NCBI GenBank assembly: GCA_038521625.1 | Contig: JBCBKP010000039.1 | Location: forward strand, 1 to 27,769 | Length of the DNA stretch: 27,769 bases | Reading direction: 5' to 3' | DNA from: JBCBKP01 sp038521625 | GTDB lineage: Bacteria > Planctomycetota > Phycisphaerae > Phycisphaerales > UBA1924 | In this document: positions 25,181-27,769 of the stretch, piece by piece | Position numbering within the stretch: position 1 is the first letter of the stretch | Layout: each line of letters begins with the position of its first letter | Made by a program: the position numbers and the translations under genes | Notes under the pieces: model-generated | What the model saw: only the letters and a program-made list of their open reading frames with translations | What the model was told of the DNA's origin: nothing | Databases searched by the model: none

Positions 25181-25218
25181 TTCCACACGCCGAGATCGCC
25201 GACGTATTCCACACGCCG
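25181..25218. repeat. Pair of 12-base direct repeats upstream of rpsU
   Basis: TTCCACACGCCG occurs at 25181-25192 and 25207-25218, starts 26 bases apart (about two and a half helical turns). They lie in the divergent intergenic region, 36-73 bases before the rpsU start. They could be binding sites of a regulator of rpsU or chance. Confidence 0.45.
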
Positions 25219-25303
25219 GCGTCTTTTCCTTCCCGGCCGGTGCCGGGCCCGAATGAAAGCGCCGCCCCCGTGGCCGATCAAGTCCGCGGTAGCCTTCGCC
25301 CGG

Positions 25304-26134
25304 ATGCTGGTCGTCGACGCCTACAACGTCCTCCACGTGACGGGGGTGCTGCCCCAGCGGCTCGCCGGGCTCGGCGTCGCCGATCTGATCCGCCTGATCG
25401 CCCGGAGCCGCTACGCGCGGCGGAAGCTGACGGTGGTCTGCGACGGCGGGGGCGGCACGCGATCGAGCGGGGCAAAGCTCGGCCATGCTCGGGTATTGTT
25501 CAGTGGTGATCACGAGGAAGCGGACGATCTGATCGAGCGTCTCATCGACCGATTCGCGCACGGCGGCGGTCTCTCGGTCATCAGCAGCGACAAGCGGCTC
25601 CGCAAGGCGGCCCGCCGCCGGCGGGCTGAGTCGATCCCGAGTGATGCGTTTCTGGCCCAGCTGGTCGAGGACGAGTCGCGCCCGGCCGTCCCGGGCGAGC
25701 CCGCGTTCACGACCGAGGTGCCCCTGGACGCCTATTCGGTCGCCCACTGGCTCGCGGAGTTCGGGCTCGAGGCGCCGGACCCGGCGACGAAGCCACGGGA
25801 GGTCCGGTCGGCCGAGCCGGCGCCGGGGCGCAAGAAGGTGCCGCCGCCCGGTCCGCAGGGCGCGGGCGTGTTCGGCGAATCGCTCACGATCGAGCTGCCC
25901 GAGCCCCCAACACCGCGGGAGCGCGCGGCCGCGCCAGAGTCTCATGAGGCCCCGCCCGCCGTGCCCGAGAACGCGACGGATCCCGAGTCCGAGGACGGGG
26001 CCGGGCTCGAGGTCGATCCGCTGCTCCGCCGGGCGCTCGAAGAGTGGCGGGGGCTGATGAGCCTGGACGATCTTGACATGCGCAGATGGATCGACGGCGT
26101 CCAACCCCTCCGCGTCTCGCGGCGCTCGCATTGA
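25304..26134 (+). CDS. NYN-domain (YacP-like) predicted ribonuclease
   Basis: The N-terminal ~140 residues are a PIN-like NYN domain as in YacP, a predicted endoribonuclease: MLVVDAYNVLH (D5, N8), VVCDGGGG, GDHEEADDLIERLID and ISSDKRLRKAARRRRAESI, which supply the conserved acidic residues. ATG 25304 fits the family start; an ATG at 25253 would add 17 residues without family support. Residues ~150-276 are a Pro/Glu-rich, probably disordered extension ending in a helical segment (DPLLRRALEEWRGLMSLDDLDMRRWI) that might be a docking element. The extension is unusual for YacP proteins. The last 49 bases overlap the start of the lipoprotein gene. RNA processing is inferred from the fold only. Confidence 0.82.
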   Translation: MLVVDAYNVLHVTGVLPQRLAGLGVADLIRLIARSRYARRKLTVVCDGGGGTRSSGAKLGHARVLFSGDHEEADDLIERLIDRFAHGGGLSVISSDKRLRKAARRRRAESIPSDAFLAQLVEDESRPAVPGEPAFTTEVPLDAYSVAHWLAEFGLEAPDPATKPREVRSAEPAPGRKKVPPPGPQGAGVFGESLTIELPEPPTPRERAAAPESHEAPPAVPENATDPESEDGAGLEVDPLLRRALEEWRGLMSLDDLDMRRWIDGVQPLRVSRRSH

Positions 26135-26520
26135 CCAGCGCAATCGCTGCGCTCTCGCTCCCTTCGTGCATCATCGTCCCGCCGAGCGCCGGCGCGGGCG
26201 CCGTGCGTCCGCCGCCGCGGTACAGCTTCAGCGGCAGCACGCTGCGGGTTCGGCTGCCGGTCGAGGCGACGGTGATGGGCGCGTCGATCGCGGCCGAGCG
26301 GGAGCTGGTCCGTCGCGGTTACACGATCAGCAAGCTCGATCGGACGGCGGACTTCGCGTACATCACGGCGAAGGCTCCGGACCACAGGCTGGTGCACAAG
26401 ATCACGTGCCGGGCGCAGCGCGAGGCGGACGCGGTGTATTTCGACTTCCGGCCGTTCCCGGGCGACGAGGAGTTCAGCCGGAGCTTCATGGCCGGCGTGC
26501 TGTACCGTCTGGGGCTTTGA
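26086..26520 (+). CDS. Small lipoprotein, DUF3568-like
   Basis: This is a 144-residue protein with a lipoprotein signal, basic MDRRRPTPPR, a hydrophobic stretch and lipobox SLPSC at about Cys28. The mature part has STLRVRLPVEATVMGASIAAERELVRRGY, TADFAYITAK and FPGDEEFSRSFMAGVLYRLGL, a pattern I associate with DUF3568-type lipoproteins, with low certainty. The ATG at 26086 overlaps the preceding NYN gene by 49 bases, suggesting coupled expression. The stop codon TGA (26518-26520) lies inside the first unit of the 32-base tandem array. Confidence 0.7.
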   Translation: MDRRRPTPPRLAALALTSAIAALSLPSCIIVPPSAGAGAVRPPPRYSFSGSTLRVRLPVEATVMGASIAAERELVRRGYTISKLDRTADFAYITAKAPDHRLVHKITCRAQREADAVYFDFRPFPGDEEFSRSFMAGVLYRLGL

Positions 26521-26739
26521 CCCTGTCGCCGCCATCCGGCGGCGAGGTTTGACCCTGTCGCCGCCATCCGGCGGCGAGGTTTGACCCTGTCGCCGCCATC
26601 CGGCGGCGAGGTTTGACCCTGTCGCCGCCCTCCGGCGGCGAGGTTTGACCCTGTCGCCGCCCTCCGGCGGCGAGGTTTGACCCTGTCGCCGCCCTCCGGC
26701 GGCGAGGTTTGACCCTGTCGCCGCCCTCCGGCGGCGAGG
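26516..26739 (+). repeat. Seven tandem 32-base units, each a hairpin
   Basis: Seven exact head-to-tail copies of a 32-base unit fill 26516-26739 (26516, 26548, 26580, 26612, 26644, 26676 and 26708 as starts). Units 1-3 carry A and units 4-7 carry C at one loop position, with no other difference. Each unit begins TTTGACCC and holds the hairpin CGCCGCC-(A/C)TCC-GGCGGCG, then AGG. The first unit contains the stop codon of the lipoprotein gene. With a period not divisible by three and no spacers, it is neither a coding repeat nor a CRISPR. Confidence 0.98.
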
Positions 26740-26753
26740 CCGGAGCCGCCTCT

Positions 26754-26869
26754 GATCACCGGCGGGCGATGAGTCAGCCGGTCGTTGCCGGATGGCGATG
26801 ACTCGGTCTCTCATCGCCGGAGGGCGACGACTCAGTCTCCCATCGCCGCAGGGCGATGACTCAGCGCTG
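26754..26869 (-). repeat. Four degenerate 29-base hairpin units, reaching into gltA stop
   Basis: Four units of 29 bases start at 26754, 26783, 26812 and 26841. On the minus strand each reads like TGAGTCATCGCCCTCCGGCG followed by ATGAGAGAC, with a CATCGCC/GGCGATG-type hairpin. Units vary, but several changes keep pairing through G-U (for example GTTGCC opposite GGCGAT). The TGA of the unit at the gltA end is the gltA stop codon. The hairpin core resembles that of the 32-base array in opposite orientation. Confidence 0.85.
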
Positions 26870-27769
26870 ATCGAGCGGGACGTATGGCGCGTCGTGCGGG
26901 CCGACGTAGCTCGCGGTGGGGCGGAAGAGCCGGTTGTCGGTGAGCTGCTCGATGATGTGGCCGGACCAGCCGCCGAGGCGCGAGAGGGCGAACATCGGCG
27001 TGAAGAGGTCGAGCTTGAGCCCGATGCAGTGGTACGTGGTGGCCGAGTAGAAGTCGACGTTTGGGTAGATGCCCTTGGCGCCGAGCTCGCGCTCCATGAC
27101 CTGCTCGATCTTGTGGCTCTTGGCGTAGAGCTCTTCGTTGCCCGTGTCTTTGGCGAGCTGCTCGGCCAGGCCCTGGAGGGCGTGGGCCCGCGGGTCCTTG
27201 GTCTTGTAGACGCGGTGCCCGAAGCCCATGATCTTGTCTTTGCGCTCGATCATGCCCATGACGTGCGGCTCGACGTCGTCGAGCGACGGGATGGCGTTGA
27301 GCATGTGCATCACGCCCTCGTTGGCGCCGCCGTGCAGCGGGCCGCGGAGCGAGCCGATCGCGGCGGTGAGCGCCGAGTAGACGTCGCTGAGCGTCGAGAT
27401 GACGACGCGTGCGGTGAAGGTCGAGTTGTTGAGGCCGTGGTCCGTGTGCAGGATCATGCAGATGTCGAAGGCGCGGGCCATCGCCTCGGTCGGCTTCTCG
27501 CCGTTGAGCATGTAGAGGAAGTTCTCGGCGAAGCTCAGCGAGGTGTCGGGGGCGACGAAGTCGAGTCCGCGGCGGTAGCGGTCGAAGTAGGCGATGAGGG
27601 CCGGCGCGTGGCCGAGCACGCTCAGGGCCTTGTGGCGTGCGGTCTCGACGTCGATGGTGTTGGGATCCGGGTCGTGCATGCCGAGGGCCGAGACGAGCGT
27701 GCGGAGCACGTGCATCGGCTGGGCGTCCTTCGGCAGGCTCCCGATCCGGTTGATCAGGCTGTCGGGCAG
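26861..27769 (-). CDS. gltA: Citrate synthase, C-terminal part
   Basis: Citrate synthase condenses acetyl-CoA and oxaloacetate at the entry of the TCA cycle. The frame is open to the right edge, so about the first quarter is missing; the visible part begins LPDSLINRIGSLPKDAQPMH. Catalytic residues are in place: the His of HGLNNSTF, the His of GFGHRVYK and the Asp of PNVDFYSA. GGANEGVMHML and the C-terminal LGGWSGHIIEQ are also typical. The short form without NADH-binding insertions suggests the type found in Gram-positives and archaea (about 370-380 residues). The stop lies in the last unit of the 29-base array. Confidence 0.95.
   Translation of the reverse strand: MPDSLINRIGSLPKDAQPMHVLRTLVSALGMHDPDPNTIDVETARHKALSVLGHAPALIAYFDRYRRGLDFVAPDTSLSFAENFLYMLNGEKPTEAMARAFDICMILHTDHGLNNSTFTARVVISTLSDVYSALTAAIGSLRGPLHGGANEGVMHMLNAIPSLDDVEPHVMGMIERKDKIMGFGHRVYKTKDPRAHALQGLAEQLAKDTGNEELYAKSHKIEQVMERELGAKGIYPNVDFYSATTYHCIGLKLDLFTPMFALSRLGGWSGHIIEQLTDNRLFRPTASYVGPHDAPYVPLDQR

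Noticed and set aside
26516..26739. CRISPR array
   Set aside because: Units are directly adjacent, with no spacers and no cas genes; the period of 32 comprises the whole unit.
26319..26814. Minus-strand frames with repeated RRQGQTSPP(E/D)GGDRVKPRRR-type peptides
   Set aside because: They are translations of the 32-base DNA repeat; the unit is not a multiple of three, so the peptide cycles through frames and starts have no ribosome binding site.

Overview
The window is about 28 kb of very GC-rich, gene-dense bacterial chromosome. Several traits together point to a planctomycete, most likely class Phycisphaerae: an H-X9-DG-type prepilin-like protein with the N-terminal FTLIELLVVIAIIA segment, a secreted protein ending in dockerin-like repeats, a protein with a PEP-CTERM-like tail (PAPG, hydrophobic stretch, RRRR), a small S21 protein, and a soluble PAS kinase whose H-box reads GHDLGN. 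This placement is inference from protein character; there is no rRNA or other phylogenetic marker here.

Layout. (1) 1-3223: the 3' part of a cell wall/division cluster (murB - ddl - ftsQ-like - membrane protein), tightly packed with GTGA stop/start overlaps. (2) 3274-5025: greA, a small convergent ORF with a strong ribosome binding site, panD, and a Fur-family metal regulator. (3) 5134-8941: a two-component module with a triple-PAS soluble histidine kinase flanked by two paralogous NarL/LuxR-type response regulators, one divergent and one translationally coupled. (4) 9123-13506: on the minus strand, a PstS-like secreted protein with calcium-motif/dockerin-like repeats that is broken by a one-base frameshift, and a prepilin-like protein with its own intrinsic terminator. 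(5) 13944-14016: tRNA-Ala(CGC). (6) 14154-17031: a zinc ABC uptake operon (znuA-znuC-znuB) behind a palindromic Fur/Zur-type site, then a 64-residue ORF. (7) 17032-17687: a hairpin-rich gene-free stretch with a possible promoter and a very strong terminator, a candidate non-coding RNA. (8) 17688-21210: a PEP-CTERM-like protein, a PLP-dependent serine/threonine dehydratase and two tandem thiol peroxidase-like proteins, one a lipoprotein and one exported. (9) 21250-25145, minus strand: a secreted protein of unknown function, a membrane pyrophosphatase with an unusual ~117-residue insertion, and rpsU. (10) 25304-27769: a NYN/YacP nuclease-like protein, a small lipoprotein, two related hairpin repeat arrays lying between convergent genes, and the C-terminal part of citrate synthase.

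Most genes are ordinary housekeeping or envelope functions. The parts that deserve a second look are the convergent tandem hairpin arrays at 26516-26869, the inserted domain of the pyrophosphatase, the structured non-coding segment at 17119-17503, the inverted repeats in front of znuA and between the divergent regulator and kinase, and the frameshifted PstS/dockerin gene. I did not find a phage, an insertion sequence, a CRISPR array or a recognisable defence system.
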